Below are positions 17,780 through 28,582 of a DNA stretch of 64,000 nucleotides, in pieces. Position 1 is the first letter of the stretch; the number at the start of each line of letters is the position of its first letter. Both the position numbers and the translations under genes were made by a program. The stretch covers positions 124,001-188,000 of the forward strand of contig NZ_QLTK01000008.1 in the NCBI RefSeq assembly GCF_003269035.1, in the 5' to 3' direction. This stretch comes from Paraburkholderia bryophila (GTDB lineage: Bacteria; Pseudomonadota; Gammaproteobacteria; Burkholderiales; Burkholderiaceae). Under the pieces are notes generated by a model. That model made no database searches. It was given only the letters and a program-made list of their open reading frames with translations, and had not been told where the DNA came from.

Positions 17780-18250
17780 GTGAATCTCAACGCAACCCTG
17801 TTTGCGCAAATGGTCGTGTTCCTGATCCTCGCGTGGTTCACGATGAAGTTCGTGTGGCCGCCGTTGATCAACGCCCTCGACGAGCGCTCGAAGAAGATTG
17901 CTGACGGTTTGTCGGCTGCTGAAAAGGGCAAGGCTGAACTCGAAGCCGCTCACAAGCGCGTCGACCAGGAACTCGCTCAGGCACGCAACGACGGTCAGCA
18001 ACGCATTGCCGACGCAGAAAAGCGTGCTGTGGCAGTCGCTGACGAAATCAAGGCTCAAGCACACGCTGAAGCCGCTCGCATCATCGCGCAAGCGAAGGCC
18101 GACGCGGACCAGCAAGTCGTGAAGGCGCGCGAAACGCTGCGCGGCGAAGTCGCTGCACTCGCTGTGAAGGGCGCTGAACAGATCCTGAAGCGCGAAGTCG
18201 ACCAGGCAGCTCACGCTGACCTGCTGAATCAACTGAAAGCCGAGCTCTGA
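17780..18250 (+). CDS. atpF: F1Fo ATP synthase subunit b
   Basis: This 156-residue peripheral stalk subunit starts at a GTG at 17780 with AAGGAAAC just upstream. The N-terminal membrane helix [20 protein letters not shown] is followed by a long, highly charged coiled coil (alanine-, glutamate- and lysine-rich) from about residue 30 to the end, as expected for b dimers. The sequence matches Burkholderia AtpF closely from memory. The stop is two bases before atpH. A 138-base gap without features separates it from atpE. Confidence 0.95.
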   Translation: MNLNATLFAQMVVFLILAWFTMKFVWPPLINALDERSKKIADGLSAAEKGKAELEAAHKRVDQELAQARNDGQQRIADAEKRAVAVADEIKAQAHAEAARIIAQAKADADQQVVKARETLRGEVAALAVKGAEQILKREVDQAAHADLLNQLKAEL

Positions 18251-18252
18251 TC

Positions 18253-18792
18253 ATGGCCGAACTTGCAACCATCGCCCGTCCGTACGCAGAAGCGCTGTTT
18301 GGCGTGGCCGAAGCTGGTGACATCGCCGCCTGGTCCACGCTCGTGCAGGAGCTGGCACAGGTTGCGCGTCTGCCCGAAGTGCTGTCGATCGCCTCGAGCC
18401 CGAAAGTAAGCCGCGCCCAAGTCAGCGAACTGCTGCTGGCCGCGGTCAAGTCGCCGCTCAAGGACAACGCGCAAGCGAAGAATCTGGTGCAAATGCTGGT
18501 GGATAACCATCGCCTGCAATTGCTGCCGGAAATCGCTGTGCAGTTCGAAGAGTTGAAGAATGCCCGCGAAGGGGCGGCCGATGTGCTGATCGTCAGCGCA
18601 TTCCCGCTCGAAGGCGCGCAATTGAACGAACTCGTCGCAAGTCTCGAACGCAAGTTCCAACGCAAGCTGAAGCCGACGGTCGAAGTCGACTCGTCGTTGA
18701 TCGGCGGCGTGCGCGTGACAGTTGGCGACGAAGTGCTCGATACCTCGGTCCGCGCGCGGCTTGCCAGCATGCAGACGGCTCTGACGGCCTGA
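18253..18792 (+). CDS. atpH: F1Fo ATP synthase subunit delta
   Basis: This 179-residue stator protein links subunit b to the top of the alpha3beta3 hexamer. It begins [20 protein letters not shown], the standard delta-subunit start, and ends with the conserved beta-sheet region [20 protein letters not shown] then [11 protein letters not shown]. It begins two bases after atpF, so translation is coupled. Length and position in the operon are canonical. Confidence 0.95.
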   Translation: MAELATIARPYAEALFGVAEAGDIAAWSTLVQELAQVARLPEVLSIASSPKVSRAQVSELLLAAVKSPLKDNAQAKNLVQMLVDNHRLQLLPEIAVQFEELKNAREGAADVLIVSAFPLEGAQLNELVASLERKFQRKLKPTVEVDSSLIGGVRVTVGDEVLDTSVRARLASMQTALTA

Positions 18793-18850
18793 AGCGCGTA
18801 ACGCGCTGAAGCGGCTGGCACGCAACAGAATTGACTATCAGGAGCGAATA

Positions 18851-20392
18851 ATGCAACTCAATCCCTCTGAGATCAGCGAGCTGATCAAGAGCCGGATCCA
18901 GGGCCTTGACGCGAGCGCAGACGTTCGCAACCAGGGCACCGTGATCTCCGTGACCGACGGTATCGTGCGTATTCACGGCCTGTCGGAAGTGATGCAGGGC
19001 GAAATGCTCGAATTCCCGGGCAACACCTTCGGTCTCGCACTGAACCTCGAGCGCGACTCGGTCGGCGCCGTGATTCTGGGTGAGTACGAACACATTTCGG
19101 AAGGCGACATCGTCAAGACGACGGGCCGCATTCTCGAAGTGCCGGTGGGTCCGGAACTGCTCGGCCGCGTGGTCGACGCACTCGGCAACCCGATCGACGG
19201 CAAAGGCCCGATCAACGCGAAGAAGACCGACGCAATCGAAAAGATTGCGCCGGGCGTGATCTGGCGTAAGTCGGTTTCGGAACCGGTCCAAACCGGTCTG
19301 AAGTCGATCGACGCGATGGTGCCGGTTGGCCGTGGCCAGCGTGAGCTGATCATTGGCGACCGCCAGTGCGGCAAGACCGCAGTCGCTGTCGACGCGATCA
19401 TCAACCAGAAGGGCAAGAACCTCTTCTGTATCTACGTCGCGATCGGCCAGAAGGCGTCGTCGATCATGAACGTGGTCCGCAAGCTGGAAGAAACCGGCGC
19501 GCTGGAATACACGATCGTCGTGGCCGCTTCGGCTTCGGAATCGGCAGCGATGCAATACCTCGCACCGTACGCCGGCTGCACGATGGGCGAATACTTCCGC
19601 GACCGCGGTCAAGACGCGCTGATCGTGTATGACGATTTGACCAAGCAAGCTTGGGCATACCGTCAGATCTCGCTGTTGCTGCGCCGCCCGCCGGGCCGTG
19701 AAGCTTACCCGGGCGACGTGTTCTATCTGCACTCGCGTCTGCTGGAACGTGCAGCGCGCGTCTCGGAAGAGTATGTCGAGAAGTTCACGAACGGCGAAGT
19801 GAAGGGTAAGAGCGGTTCGCTGACGGCACTGCCGGTCATTGAAACGCAAGCCGGCGACGTGACCGCGTTCGTTCCGACGAACGTGATCTCGATTACCGAC
19901 GGTCAGATCTTCCTGGAAACCGACCTTTTCAACGCAGGTATCCGCCCGGCAATTAACGCCGGCGTGTCGGTGTCGCGCGTGGGTGGTGCGGCTCAGACCA
20001 AGGTCGTGAAGAAGCTGTCGGGCGGTATCCGTACCGACCTCGCGCAGTACCGTGAACTGGCTGCGTTCGCGCAGTTCGCCTCGGACCTCGACGAAGCGAC
20101 CCGCAAGCAACTGGAGCGCGGCCGCCGCGTGACGGAACTGCTGAAGCAGCCGCAGTATCAACCGCTGCAAGTGTGGGAACTGGCTATCTCGCTGTTCGCC
20201 GCAAACAACGGTTACCTCGACGATCTGGAAGTCCCGCAAGTGCTGCCGTTCGAAAAGGGCCTGCGCGAATACTTGAAGGCGAGCCACGCTGACCTGGTCA
20301 AGCGCATCGAAGATACCAAGGAACTCTCGAAGGACGACGAAGGCCTGCTGCACACGGCTCTCAAAGACTTCAAGAAGTCCGGCGCTTATTGA
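18851..20392 (+). CDS. atpA: F1Fo ATP synthase subunit alpha
   Basis: This 513-residue regulatory nucleotide-binding subunit of F1 has the P-loop [13 protein letters not shown] near residue 170 and the alpha-specific signature [19 protein letters not shown] near 365, including the catalytic arginine finger segment VSRVGG. The ATG at 18851 follows AGGAGCGAATA. It sits 58 bases after atpH. Length equals that of E. coli AtpA. Confidence 0.97.
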   Translation: MQLNPSEISELIKSRIQGLDASADVRNQGTVISVTDGIVRIHGLSEVMQGEMLEFPGNTFGLALNLERDSVGAVILGEYEHISEGDIVKTTGRILEVPVGPELLGRVVDALGNPIDGKGPINAKKTDAIEKIAPGVIWRKSVSEPVQTGLKSIDAMVPVGRGQRELIIGDRQCGKTAVAVDAIINQKGKNLFCIYVAIGQKASSIMNVVRKLEETGALEYTIVVAASASESAAMQYLAPYAGCTMGEYFRDRGQDALIVYDDLTKQAWAYRQISLLLRRPPGREAYPGDVFYLHSRLLERAARVSEEYVEKFTNGEVKGKSGSLTALPVIETQAGDVTAFVPTNVISITDGQIFLETDLFNAGIRPAINAGVSVSRVGGAAQTKVVKKLSGGIRTDLAQYRELAAFAQFASDLDEATRKQLERGRRVTELLKQPQYQPLQVWELAISLFAANNGYLDDLEVPQVLPFEKGLREYLKASHADLVKRIEDTKELSKDDEGLLHTALKDFKKSGAY

Positions 20393-20474
20393 TCCGCGAG
20401 TGATCCGCAAGGCATAAACGGACCTTGAAGCGGCGCGGGCCGCATGAGAATGCTCCCGCGTTGCTTCAATCGCT

Positions 20475-20514
20475 TTGCATGGGACCCGAGTCAGCGCCAA
20501 AACGCTAACTCGGG
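20475..20514 (+). other. structured intercistronic leader ahead of atpG
   Basis: TTGCATGGGAC (20475-20485) is followed by a hairpin with arms CCCGAGT (20485-20491) and ACTCGGG (20508-20514) and an inner AGCG/CGCT pairing. The same 11-base motif and a similar hairpin precede atpC at 23025-23066. The element lies just before the atpG ribosome-binding site. Function is unknown; transcript processing or translational tuning is a guess. Confidence 0.5.
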
Positions 20515-20531
20515 CCGACAAGGAGCAAGCA

Positions 20532-21416
20532 ATGGCTGGAATGAAGGAAATTCGCGGCAAGATCAAGAGCGTGCAAAACACGCGAAAGATCACGAAAGCG
20601 ATGGAGATGGTGGCCGCATCGAAGATGCGCCGCGCTCAGGAGCGCATGCGCGCTGCTCGCCCGTATGCTGACAAGGTCCGCGATATCGCTGCACACATGA
20701 GCCGTGCGAACCCGGAGTATCGTCACCCGTTCATGGTGTCGAACGAAGGCGCGAAGGCGGCCGGCATCATCCTCGTCACGACCGACAAGGGTCTGTGCGG
20801 CGGCATGAATACCAACGTGCTGCGTGCGTCGCTGCAGAAGTTCAAGGAACTGGAAGGTCAGGGCAAGACGATCGAAGCAACTGCGATCGGCACCAAGGGC
20901 CTGGGTTTCCTGAATCGTTTGCGCGCCAAGGTGGTGTCGAACGTCGTGCATCTGGGCGATACGCCGCATCTGGAAAAGCTGATCGGCGCGGTGAAGGTGC
21001 AGCTCGACCTGTACTCGGAAGGCAAGGTTTCGGCGGTGTACCTCGCGTACACGCGCTTCGTCAACACGATGAAGCAGGAGCCGGTGATCGAGCAACTGCT
21101 GCCGCTGTCGGCAGAACAGTTCGAGCGCAAGGAAGAAGACGGCACGACGCCGAGCACGCAGTGGGACTACATCTACGAGCCGGATGCGCAGGCAGTGGTG
21201 GACGAACTGCTGGTGCGTTATGTCGAAGCGCTGGTCTATCAGGCCGTCGCGGAAAACATGGCATCGGAGCAGTCGGCACGCATGGTCGCGATGAAGGCCG
21301 CTTCGGACAATGCGAAGACGGTCATCAATGAACTGCAGCTTGTGTACAACAAGAGCCGTCAGGCCGCGATCACGAAAGAACTGTCGGAAATCGTCGGTGG
21401 TGCGGCGGCTGTCTGA
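20532..21416 (+). CDS. atpG: F1Fo ATP synthase subunit gamma
   Basis: This 294-residue central-shaft protein rotates inside the alpha3beta3 hexamer. It starts [20 protein letters not shown] followed by [16 protein letters not shown], the conserved N-terminal coiled coil. It ends with the matching C-terminal helix [20 protein letters not shown] ending [15 protein letters not shown]. The ATG at 20532 follows AAGGAGCAAGCA; the in-frame upstream start at 20475 lies within the structured intercistronic element and adds unlikely residues. Order and length are canonical. Confidence 0.95.
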   Translation: MAGMKEIRGKIKSVQNTRKITKAMEMVAASKMRRAQERMRAARPYADKVRDIAAHMSRANPEYRHPFMVSNEGAKAAGIILVTTDKGLCGGMNTNVLRASLQKFKELEGQGKTIEATAIGTKGLGFLNRLRAKVVSNVVHLGDTPHLEKLIGAVKVQLDLYSEGKVSAVYLAYTRFVNTMKQEPVIEQLLPLSAEQFERKEEDGTTPSTQWDYIYEPDAQAVVDELLVRYVEALVYQAVAENMASEQSARMVAMKAASDNAKTVINELQLVYNKSRQAAITKELSEIVGGAAAV

Positions 21417-21511
21417 CCTTGACGTCAGGCAAGTGCCTCGTGTGCGCCCGTGTGGCGCACACCGCCCCGGCGGCCCACTGAAACTGCGCCTTTGCGCGAG
21501 TGAAGAATTGA

Positions 21512-22924
<1,413 letters not shown>

Positions 22925-23024
22925 AGGTCGGGTGTAACGAAGCGGGCGCCGGCCTCGCGCTTGACCACTGCCCACGCGGCGGTCTTAAGCAAAGCCGGCG
23001 CTTCTTACTACGCTCAACCCAGCC

Positions 23025-23066
23025 TTGCATGGGACGGGAGCAAGCGCTGAAGCGCTCAAACCCGTC
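23025..23066 (+). other. structured intercistronic leader ahead of atpC
   Basis: TTGCATGGGAC (23025-23035) repeats the motif found before atpG. Arms GACGGG (23033-23038) and CCCGTC (23061-23066) close a hairpin that encloses two copies of AGCGCT (23043-23048 and 23051-23056). It lies immediately before the atpC ribosome-binding site. Its role is unknown. Confidence 0.5.
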
Positions 23067-23083
23067 GACAGGAGTCGACAGTT

Positions 23084-23509
23084 ATGGCAACTATTAAAGT
23101 AGACGTCGTCAGCGCGGAAGAGCAGATCTTCTCGGGCCAGGCGAAGTTCGTCGCATTGCCGGGCGAAGCGGGTGAACTCGGTATTCTGCCGGGCCACACC
23201 CCGCTGATCACGCGGATTCGTCCGGGTGCGGTGCGCATCGAAGCTGAAAACGGTGAAGAAGAGTTTGTCTTCGTCGCCGGCGGCATCCTCGAAATCCAGC
23301 CGGGCGCTGTGACGGTTCTCGCCGACACCGCGATTCGAGGCAAGGATCTCGACGAAGCCAAGGCTGAAGATGCACGCAAGCGTGCGGAAGAAGCGCTGCA
23401 GAACACGGGTTCGAACCTCGAATACGCGACCGCACAAGCGGAACTGGCGTATGCGACGGCTCAGCTCGCTGCGATTCAGCGTCTGCGCAAACTGCGTGGA
23501 CAGAACTAA
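23084..23509 (+). CDS. atpC: F1Fo ATP synthase subunit epsilon
   Basis: This 141-residue rotor subunit can inhibit ATP hydrolysis. The N-terminal beta-sandwich carries [20 protein letters not shown] and [20 protein letters not shown], both family signatures. The C-terminal two-helix domain (from about residue 88) is rich in alanine, glutamate and lysine and ends RLRKLRGQN. The ATG at 23084 follows AGGAGTCGACAGTT. It is the last gene of the operon, with the terminator 66 bases after its stop. Confidence 0.95.
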   Translation: MATIKVDVVSAEEQIFSGQAKFVALPGEAGELGILPGHTPLITRIRPGAVRIEAENGEEEFVFVAGGILEIQPGAVTVLADTAIRGKDLDEAKAEDARKRAEEALQNTGSNLEYATAQAELAYATAQLAAIQRLRKLRGQN

Positions 23510-23574
23510 AGGCAGTTAGCGTTCACCTGATAAAGCCCGGACCACGGGCTTGGGTGCATCGGTAAGGAATTGAG

Positions 23575-23604
23575 ACGGGCTCCTGCGTGGGAGCCCGTTT
23601 TTTT
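23575..23604 (+). terminator. rho-independent terminator of the ATP synthase operon
   Basis: ACGGGCTCC (23575-23583) pairs with GGAGCCCGT (23590-23598) around a six-base loop, followed by seven T. A smaller hairpin (AAGCCCGG...CGGGCTT, about 23533-23551) lies just before it. Confidence 0.9.
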
Positions 23605-23690
23605 GTTTATCGATCACGAAATGATCCGCGCCCAGATTCCGTTCCACGCGGCTGGTGACAAACCGATCGTGTTGTCATGCCCAAAGCGCG

Positions 23691-24557
23691 TCACCCCTTT
23701 GGGTCGTTCTGAACGAATACCTGCATATTCAGACGCGTGAGCGCATCCTGATTGCGGTTCAGGTGCATGTTGGCGATGTCGGCCTCGGCATGAAACGGAG
23801 CCGCCGCATAGCGATTCAAATGCGCGCCTGCGCACGACCACGCCCTGTCGGACGTCGAGAGCTTTGGATCGCGAGCGTCGTTCATAAAGATCCGGTATTC
23901 GCAGGACGACGCCTCAGCGTTCGTCATGTGACCGTTCTGAACGCGTTCCAGATTCCTGGAAATGCGGCCGAAAGCCTGATCGGATAGTCCGACACCCAGC
24001 TTGGCGAGTCCTTCATTCACCACCTTGACGCTGTTCGCGTAATTGCCCGGTTCGGATGCGCTCGACATGGCGTTGAGCTGAGTGCCCAGCGCCCGACGAT
24101 TCGCAATGCGGCGATCTTCGCCGAAACGGGGCACGCTCGCCGAGTCGCCGCCAAAAAGCCCCCCGCCCTTCAAACCCACGTTGTCATGCACTGTGAAGCG
24201 GCCTTCGGCATCGTATCGCACGGGATACTGAGGTTTATAAGCCCGGTCCGGTTGCCAGACGCGCAGCGTGCCGTTGTCGGCATCGTAGCGGGCCGGATAC
24301 CAACTGGCGCCGTCGTGGAGGTATCGATTCCCGTCTGTGTCACGGTAGACGTTTGGTTGTTGCATGAGCGGCGAAAGCGCGCCGGCAGGGCGCTCTACGG
24401 CGTACGACGACGGAATGGCAAGTGGTTCGTGCGCTCCGCGGTCTCCGGCGGTTGGCCCACGGGAATTCGAGATCGGCAGGGAGCGTGGTGCATCCAGTCG
24501 GGCCGGCGTGTCCGTCGTATCCATGCCGGGTTGGTAGGTGTTGCTGACTACTTTCAT
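23691..24557 (-). CDS. hypothetical protein with dermonecrotic-toxin/effector-like repeat
   Basis: This 288-residue protein has no recognised full-length family. The start ATG at 24557 has AAGGAAAC upstream; in-frame codons further out (to 24740) are arginine/histidine-rich and unlikely to be coding. Residues 1-75 are low-complexity and polar with no signal peptide. Residues about 80-140 contain paired phrases, YPARYDADNGTLRVWQPD and YPVRYDAEGRFTVHDNVGLK. From memory these resemble segments in large Pseudomonas, Ralstonia and Burkholderia dermonecrotic-toxin-like (DUF6543-type) proteins and type III effectors. The remainder looks helical, with two cysteines (SSCEYRIF and WSCAGAHL). It is a lone gene between atpC and the acyl-CoA synthetase. 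A secreted effector is a guess. Confidence 0.6.
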   Translation of the reverse strand: MKVVSNTYQPGMDTTDTPARLDAPRSLPISNSRGPTAGDRGAHEPLAIPSSYAVERPAGALSPLMQQPNVYRDTDGNRYLHDGASWYPARYDADNGTLRVWQPDRAYKPQYPVRYDAEGRFTVHDNVGLKGGGLFGGDSASVPRFGEDRRIANRRALGTQLNAMSSASEPGNYANSVKVVNEGLAKLGVGLSDQAFGRISRNLERVQNGHMTNAEASSCEYRIFMNDARDPKLSTSDRAWSCAGAHLNRYAAAPFHAEADIANMHLNRNQDALTRLNMQVFVQNDPKG

Positions 24558-24963
24558 CTCAGTTTCCTTCGAAGCGTCGAGTGCATGGTGTCGTCGAGCG
24601 TCACGCTGCCGGCTGAACTGGCGTGAAACGGCAGCGGCGATTCGGATCACCTTCCAGTCGCGAATGACTAGCGCATCGCGAACGTGCGGCTGGCGCAAGC
24701 AGACAGGACCGTCAACGTGCTCGTCGTCCTCTTGCAGCAAGCCGCGTTGCCATCTTCGCCGCGCTCGTCATGGTGGGGGACGCTAATCACCTGCGCCATG
24801 ACCCCGGTCGGGAACGCAACACAATTCGGCAAAGGACATGACGGGGTAACACCATCGGTCGACGGTGCGGGTAAGACTTGATGCCGTGGCGCGAGGTGCT
24901 AGTGGCACAATCGGCTTCAAATTGATTTCAATAGAGCAACGATTGCCTCACGGAGACATCATC
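24558..24963. other. divergent intergenic region, no clear feature
   Basis: This region of about 400 bases lies between the divergently transcribed effector-like gene and the acyl-CoA synthetase gene. I looked for strong -35/-10 pairs, hairpin terminators and an hrpII-type TTCG-N16-TTCG box. The only TTCG pair has a 14-base spacer. Nothing convincing was found. Confidence 0.3.
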
Positions 24964-26694
24964 ATGGCAGCTCAGGCAGCAGACGAAGCCGCGCTCATCG
25001 AACCGCGAGACGGCATCTCCTACGTGCGCGGGTCCACGCGAGTCCCGCTCAGCGATGCGCCGGTGAGTCAGTTTCTACGGGACACCGCGCTGCGTTTCCC
25101 GACCCGGCCAGCTGTCGTTTTCCGTGAGCAGGGCATCCGCTGGACATGGCGGGAATTCGCCGACGAAGTCGATGTGCTCGCGTCGGGGCTGGTGGCGTTG
25201 GGCATTGCGAAAGGCGACCGCGTGGGGATCTGGTCACCCAACCGCGTCGAATGGCTGCTCACGCAATTTGCCACCGCGCGGATCGGCGCCGTTTTGGTGA
25301 ATATCAATCCCGCCTATCGCCTCGCCGAGCTCGAATACGCGCTGAACAAGGTGGACTGCAAGGCGATCATTGCAGCGGAACGCTTCAAGTCGTCGATGTA
25401 TCTGCAAATGCTGCAGGAACTCGCGCCCGAGCTGGCGAGCGCCGTGCCCGGCGACCTGCGCGCAGCGCGCCTGCCGGGGCTTCGGATCGTGATCCGTATG
25501 TGCGACACGGAGACGCCCGGCATGCTGTCGTTTTCGGAAGTGGTCGAGCAGGGTCGCGCAACGCTCGACATCGCGAAACTCGACGCGATCGGTGCGACCC
25601 TGCATGCGGATGAGCCGATCAACATCCAGTTCACCAGCGGCACCACCGGCAACCCGAAGGGGGCGACGCTGACGCACAGGAACGTGGTCAACAACGCGCG
25701 CTACATCGCGATGGCAATGCGTCTGACCGAGCAGGACGGCTTATGTATTCCGGTGCCGCTGTATCACTGCTTTGGCATGGTGCTGTCGGTGCTGGCGTGC
25801 GTGTCGGTCGGCGCGAACATGGTGTTCCCCGGCGAAGGCTTCGACCCGGCGGCAACGCTGGCCGCGGTCGCGGAAGAAAAGTGCACCGCGCTGCACGGCG
25901 TGCCGACCATGTTCATTGCCGAACTCGATCATCCGGATTTCGCCACTTACGATTTCTCGCGACTACGCACCGGCATCATGGCCGGTTCGCCGTGCCCGAT
26001 CGAGACAATGAAAAAGGTCGTCTCGAAGATGCATCTGGGCGAGATCACCATCGCCTACGGCATGACGGAAACCAGTCCGGTGTCGTTCCAAAGTTCGACC
26101 ACGGACCCGCTGGACAAGCGAACCACAACCGTCGGCCGAATCCAGCCGCACCTCGAAGTGAAAATCGTCGACCCGCTCGGCGAGATCGTCCCGGTGGGCG
26201 AAACCGGCGAGCTATGCACGCGCGGCTATTCGGTGATGCAAGGCTATTGGGGCGACGAGGCGAAGACACGCGAAAGCATTGTCGACGGCTGGATGCACAC
26301 CGGCGATCTGGCCACGCTCGACGCGGAAGGCTATTGCAACATTGTTGGCCGTCTCAAAGACATGCTGATTCGCGGCGGCGAGAACATCTACCCGCGCGAG
26401 ATCGAGGAATTTCTGTTCCGCCACCCAAAAATCCAGAGCGTGCAGGTGTTTGGCGTGCCGGACACGAAATACGGCGAGGAGGTTTGCGCCTGGGTGGTTT
26501 TGCGTTCTGGTGAGCAGGCCACGGCGGAAGAGATCCAGCAGTTTTGCCAAGGGCAGATCGCGCACTACAAAGTGCCCAAATACATCCGTTTCGTCGACGA
26601 ACTGCCCATGACGGTGACCGGCAAAGTGCAGAAATTCATCATGCGCGAACAGATGATCAGCGAACTGAAGTTGCGGGAAGACAAGACCGCTTGA
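24964..26694 (+). CDS. acyl-CoA synthetase (AMP-forming), FadD/ACSF2-like
   Basis: This 576-residue adenylate-forming enzyme makes acyl-AMP and then acyl-CoA from a carboxylic acid. Motifs in order: A3 [18 protein letters not shown] near 222, A5 YGMTETSP near 364, the A7/A8 region [19 protein letters not shown] then [20 protein letters not shown] near 440-485, and the A10 catalytic lysine in [14 protein letters not shown] near 545-560. The ATG at 24964 follows ACGGAGACATCATC; upstream in-frame sequence to 24865 is unlike the family. It resembles medium/long-chain acyl-CoA synthetases of the ACSF2 type. The exact chain length is unknown. It stands alone. Confidence 0.88.
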   Translation: MAAQAADEAALIEPRDGISYVRGSTRVPLSDAPVSQFLRDTALRFPTRPAVVFREQGIRWTWREFADEVDVLASGLVALGIAKGDRVGIWSPNRVEWLLTQFATARIGAVLVNINPAYRLAELEYALNKVDCKAIIAAERFKSSMYLQMLQELAPELASAVPGDLRAARLPGLRIVIRMCDTETPGMLSFSEVVEQGRATLDIAKLDAIGATLHADEPINIQFTSGTTGNPKGATLTHRNVVNNARYIAMAMRLTEQDGLCIPVPLYHCFGMVLSVLACVSVGANMVFPGEGFDPAATLAAVAEEKCTALHGVPTMFIAELDHPDFATYDFSRLRTGIMAGSPCPIETMKKVVSKMHLGEITIAYGMTETSPVSFQSSTTDPLDKRTTTVGRIQPHLEVKIVDPLGEIVPVGETGELCTRGYSVMQGYWGDEAKTRESIVDGWMHTGDLATLDAEGYCNIVGRLKDMLIRGGENIYPREIEEFLFRHPKIQSVQVFGVPDTKYGEEVCAWVVLRSGEQATAEEIQQFCQGQIAHYKVPKYIRFVDELPMTVTGKVQKFIMREQMISELKLREDKTA

Positions 26695-26852
26695 GGTTGT
26701 GCAAAAGGCGAGCGCCGCGCCGGCAAGTTTCCTTGCGGCGCGGCTGCCGGAGACAACAGATTGGCTAAAACTGTTTGCGTGCAATCCGCGGACCGCTAGC
26801 GAAAAAGCCCTGATCGGTGCAATGGCACACCGCGCAAACGTTTGGCCGGACG

Positions 26853-26878
26853 AAAAAAAAGCGGGCCTGGAGCCCGCT
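26853..26878 (-). terminator. rho-independent terminator, minus strand
   Basis: AGCGGGC (minus strand, from 26878) pairs with GCCCGCT around a five-base loop and runs into eight T (A at 26853-26860 on the plus strand). On the plus strand no T run follows, so it acts on leftward transcripts. Confidence 0.85.
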
Positions 26879-27121
26879 AAAAACCACACGCTACGGGGTT
26901 AGCGCGAGGAGACCAAAGGAGGAACCAACTGAGACGACGCCCCAGCGTCGACTACGGCCCCAGCAGGGATGCCCCTTCACAGGGCTTCGGCATACGCCGA
27001 CCGGCAAGTGCATCGTATCCGCTCACACCACGCACCCAGCCACATCCGTGTTGAAACCGTTGAGGGCATTGTGGGCGAATTAACCTACCAGCGCGGTAAC
27101 AAAGTGTTTCAGGTTGTAACG
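26853..27121 (-). ncRNA. putative minus-strand small RNA with CU-rich anti-Shine-Dalgarno segments
   Basis: On the minus strand a promoter-like pair TTGGCA and TTATCT with a 17-base spacer (plus coordinates 27156-27151 and 27133-27128) precedes about 270 bases that end in a strong rho-independent terminator (26878-26853). The transcript would contain a perfect hairpin CGACGC-TGGG-GCGTCG (near 26938-26953) and unpaired CU-rich segments such as TTCCTCCTTTGGTCTCCTCG (26904-26923) that can pair with ribosome-binding sites. A short frame inside (MWLGAWCERIRCTCRSAYAE...) lacks a ribosome-binding site. This layout fits a trans-acting small RNA; the family is unrecognised and the 5' end is estimated. 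Confidence 0.5.
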
Positions 27122-27568
27122 CCCGCCAGATAAGGCGTTGCGGGACATATTGCCAAATAAAAATGTTTTAAACGTAATTACTACCGATGACTTGTCCGCA
27201 ATTTCATACGCCTGATTGATGCTATTCGCGACGCATGGCGCGGCGTAATCCATTCAGCCGATTCCGCATGAAATGGTTGCACGCTCATCTTTTTTCTCGA
27301 AGATCGCCTGTGTTACATGGGCTTTTACGCTGCGAGAAATTAATCCGACAAAGCGAACTGCGGCGTGCTGCATTGCGGAACGTCGAACCGAATGAGAAGC
27401 CGTCACGAGGTACTGTTCATCAAAGGTTCACCGGCCTCGTTGTTCGGCCTTCGCTTAACTCGTCGGCCTTTCGTTACATGATCGCGGGAGCCATGCGTCC
27501 CTATCAATGTACCGAATTGCCGACCTGCCTCCGAAAAAAACCGGCCCGCGTCGCTCAACCACGCAGCT

Positions 27569-28363
27569 TTACTTCAGCCACTTGTCCGAGATCGCCTGAT
27601 ACTCGCCGGTTGCGCGCGCAAGGTGCAGCCACTGGTCGACATACTGCTGGAACGTCACGTCGCCGCGCGGCAGCAACCAGGCTTTCTCGCCGTACTGGAA
27701 CGGTTTGTCCGGGTGCACCGAACACAAACCCGGATTCAGCTTTTGCTGCAGCAAGGTTTCCGATGCGTCGGTCACCATGATGTCGGCCTTGCCCGCCAGG
27801 ATCTGCTTGAAGATCGTCACGTTGTCCGGATAGACGGTGAGGTTCGCATGCGGAAAGTATTGCTTCGCGAACCGTTCGTTGGTGCCGCCCGGATTGACGA
27901 TCACACGGGTGCCCGGCTGATCGATCTGCGCGACGGTTTGATACTTGTTGATGTCGTCGCAGCGAACGATCGGCGTTTTGCCGTCCACCATGTACGCCTG
28001 CGTGAAGAACGCGCGCTTCTGCCGTTCGAGCGTGGGCGACACACCGCCCATGCCGATATCGCATTTGGCGACGAAGTCGTTCATCAGATTCGACCATGAC
28101 GTTTTGACGTATTCCACCTTCACGCCGAGCGATTTGGCGAGCGACTCTGTCATGTCGATGTCGATTCCCTCGAACTGGCCGTCCGGCTTATAGAACGAGT
28201 AGGGCTTGTAGTCGCCGGTCGTGCAGGCGCGCAGCGTGCCGCGCGCGAGAATGTCGTCGAGCCGGGAAGGCGCCGCGGCGGTGGCGGTCTGCGCCACGGC
28301 CACGCCTGCGTGCATCAAAACGCCGGCCAGTGCGCCGAGCAGTGCGAGTGCTGCCTTGTTCAT
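27569..28363 (-). CDS. pheC: PheC-like cyclohexadienyl dehydratase / periplasmic solute-binding protein
   Basis: This 264-residue secreted protein of the solute-binding fold (SBP_bac_3) has a signal peptide ending near GVAVAQ. Its wording follows P. aeruginosa PheC as I recall it: TTGDYKPYSFYKPDGQFEGI, TSWSNLMNDF, QIDQPGTRVIVNPGGTNE, YPDNVTIFKQILAGKADIMV, and EKAWLLPRGD then YVDQWLHLA. PheC is a periplasmic arogenate/prephenate dehydratase that evolved from an amino-acid-binding protein and makes phenylalanine or phenylpyruvate. The block NPGGTNE is shared with PheC. There are no adjacent ABC permease or ATPase genes, which favours an enzyme over a transporter receptor. The ATG at 28363 follows AAGGAGACTCC. 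A plain amino-acid-binding protein remains possible. Confidence 0.7.
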   Translation of the reverse strand: MNKAALALLGALAGVLMHAGVAVAQTATAAAPSRLDDILARGTLRACTTGDYKPYSFYKPDGQFEGIDIDMTESLAKSLGVKVEYVKTSWSNLMNDFVAKCDIGMGGVSPTLERQKRAFFTQAYMVDGKTPIVRCDDINKYQTVAQIDQPGTRVIVNPGGTNERFAKQYFPHANLTVYPDNVTIFKQILAGKADIMVTDASETLLQQKLNPGLCSVHPDKPFQYGEKAWLLPRGDVTFQQYVDQWLHLARATGEYQAISDKWLK

Positions 28364-28582
28364 GGAGTCTCCTTGGTTTGCATGTAATTGTCCGGTAAGG
28401 TCGTCGGATAATAGCCCGGCAATTCGGGCTTGAACATTAGCCGTTCAGCCGAGTCGGCATGGGCATTCGCTGCCCGTCCGAGGCGGCCGCCGGCCGGTCG
28501 CCCAACAGTTATTGCCCGCATCAAGCGCGATGCCGGGAGCCGGGTCCGGTAAAATGCCCCTTTGCCCTCAGTCGTACGCACC

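Larger units (their letters stand above)
26695..27568. other. long non-coding gap holding a minus-strand small-RNA candidate
   Basis: No protein gene is supported in these 874 bases. A frame of 181 codons from 27235 runs into the pheC-like gene in antisense and has no family character. The left half holds the terminator and transcript candidate described separately. The right half (about 27160-27568) is less GC-rich, and I see nothing definite in it. Confidence 0.4.

Noticed and set aside
18593..20593. 666-codon open frame antisense to atpA
   Set aside because: Spans atpH end, atpA and the atpG start in antisense; no domain and atypical composition.
24558..24690. hrpII-type regulatory box upstream of the effector-like gene
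   Set aside because: The only TTCG pair found has a 14-base spacer instead of 16, so type III co-regulation is not supported by sequence.
27235..27780. 181-codon plus-strand frame reaching into the pheC-like gene
   Set aside because: Overlaps a well-supported minus-strand gene for 212 bases, has no ribosome-binding site and no coherent hydrophobic pattern.
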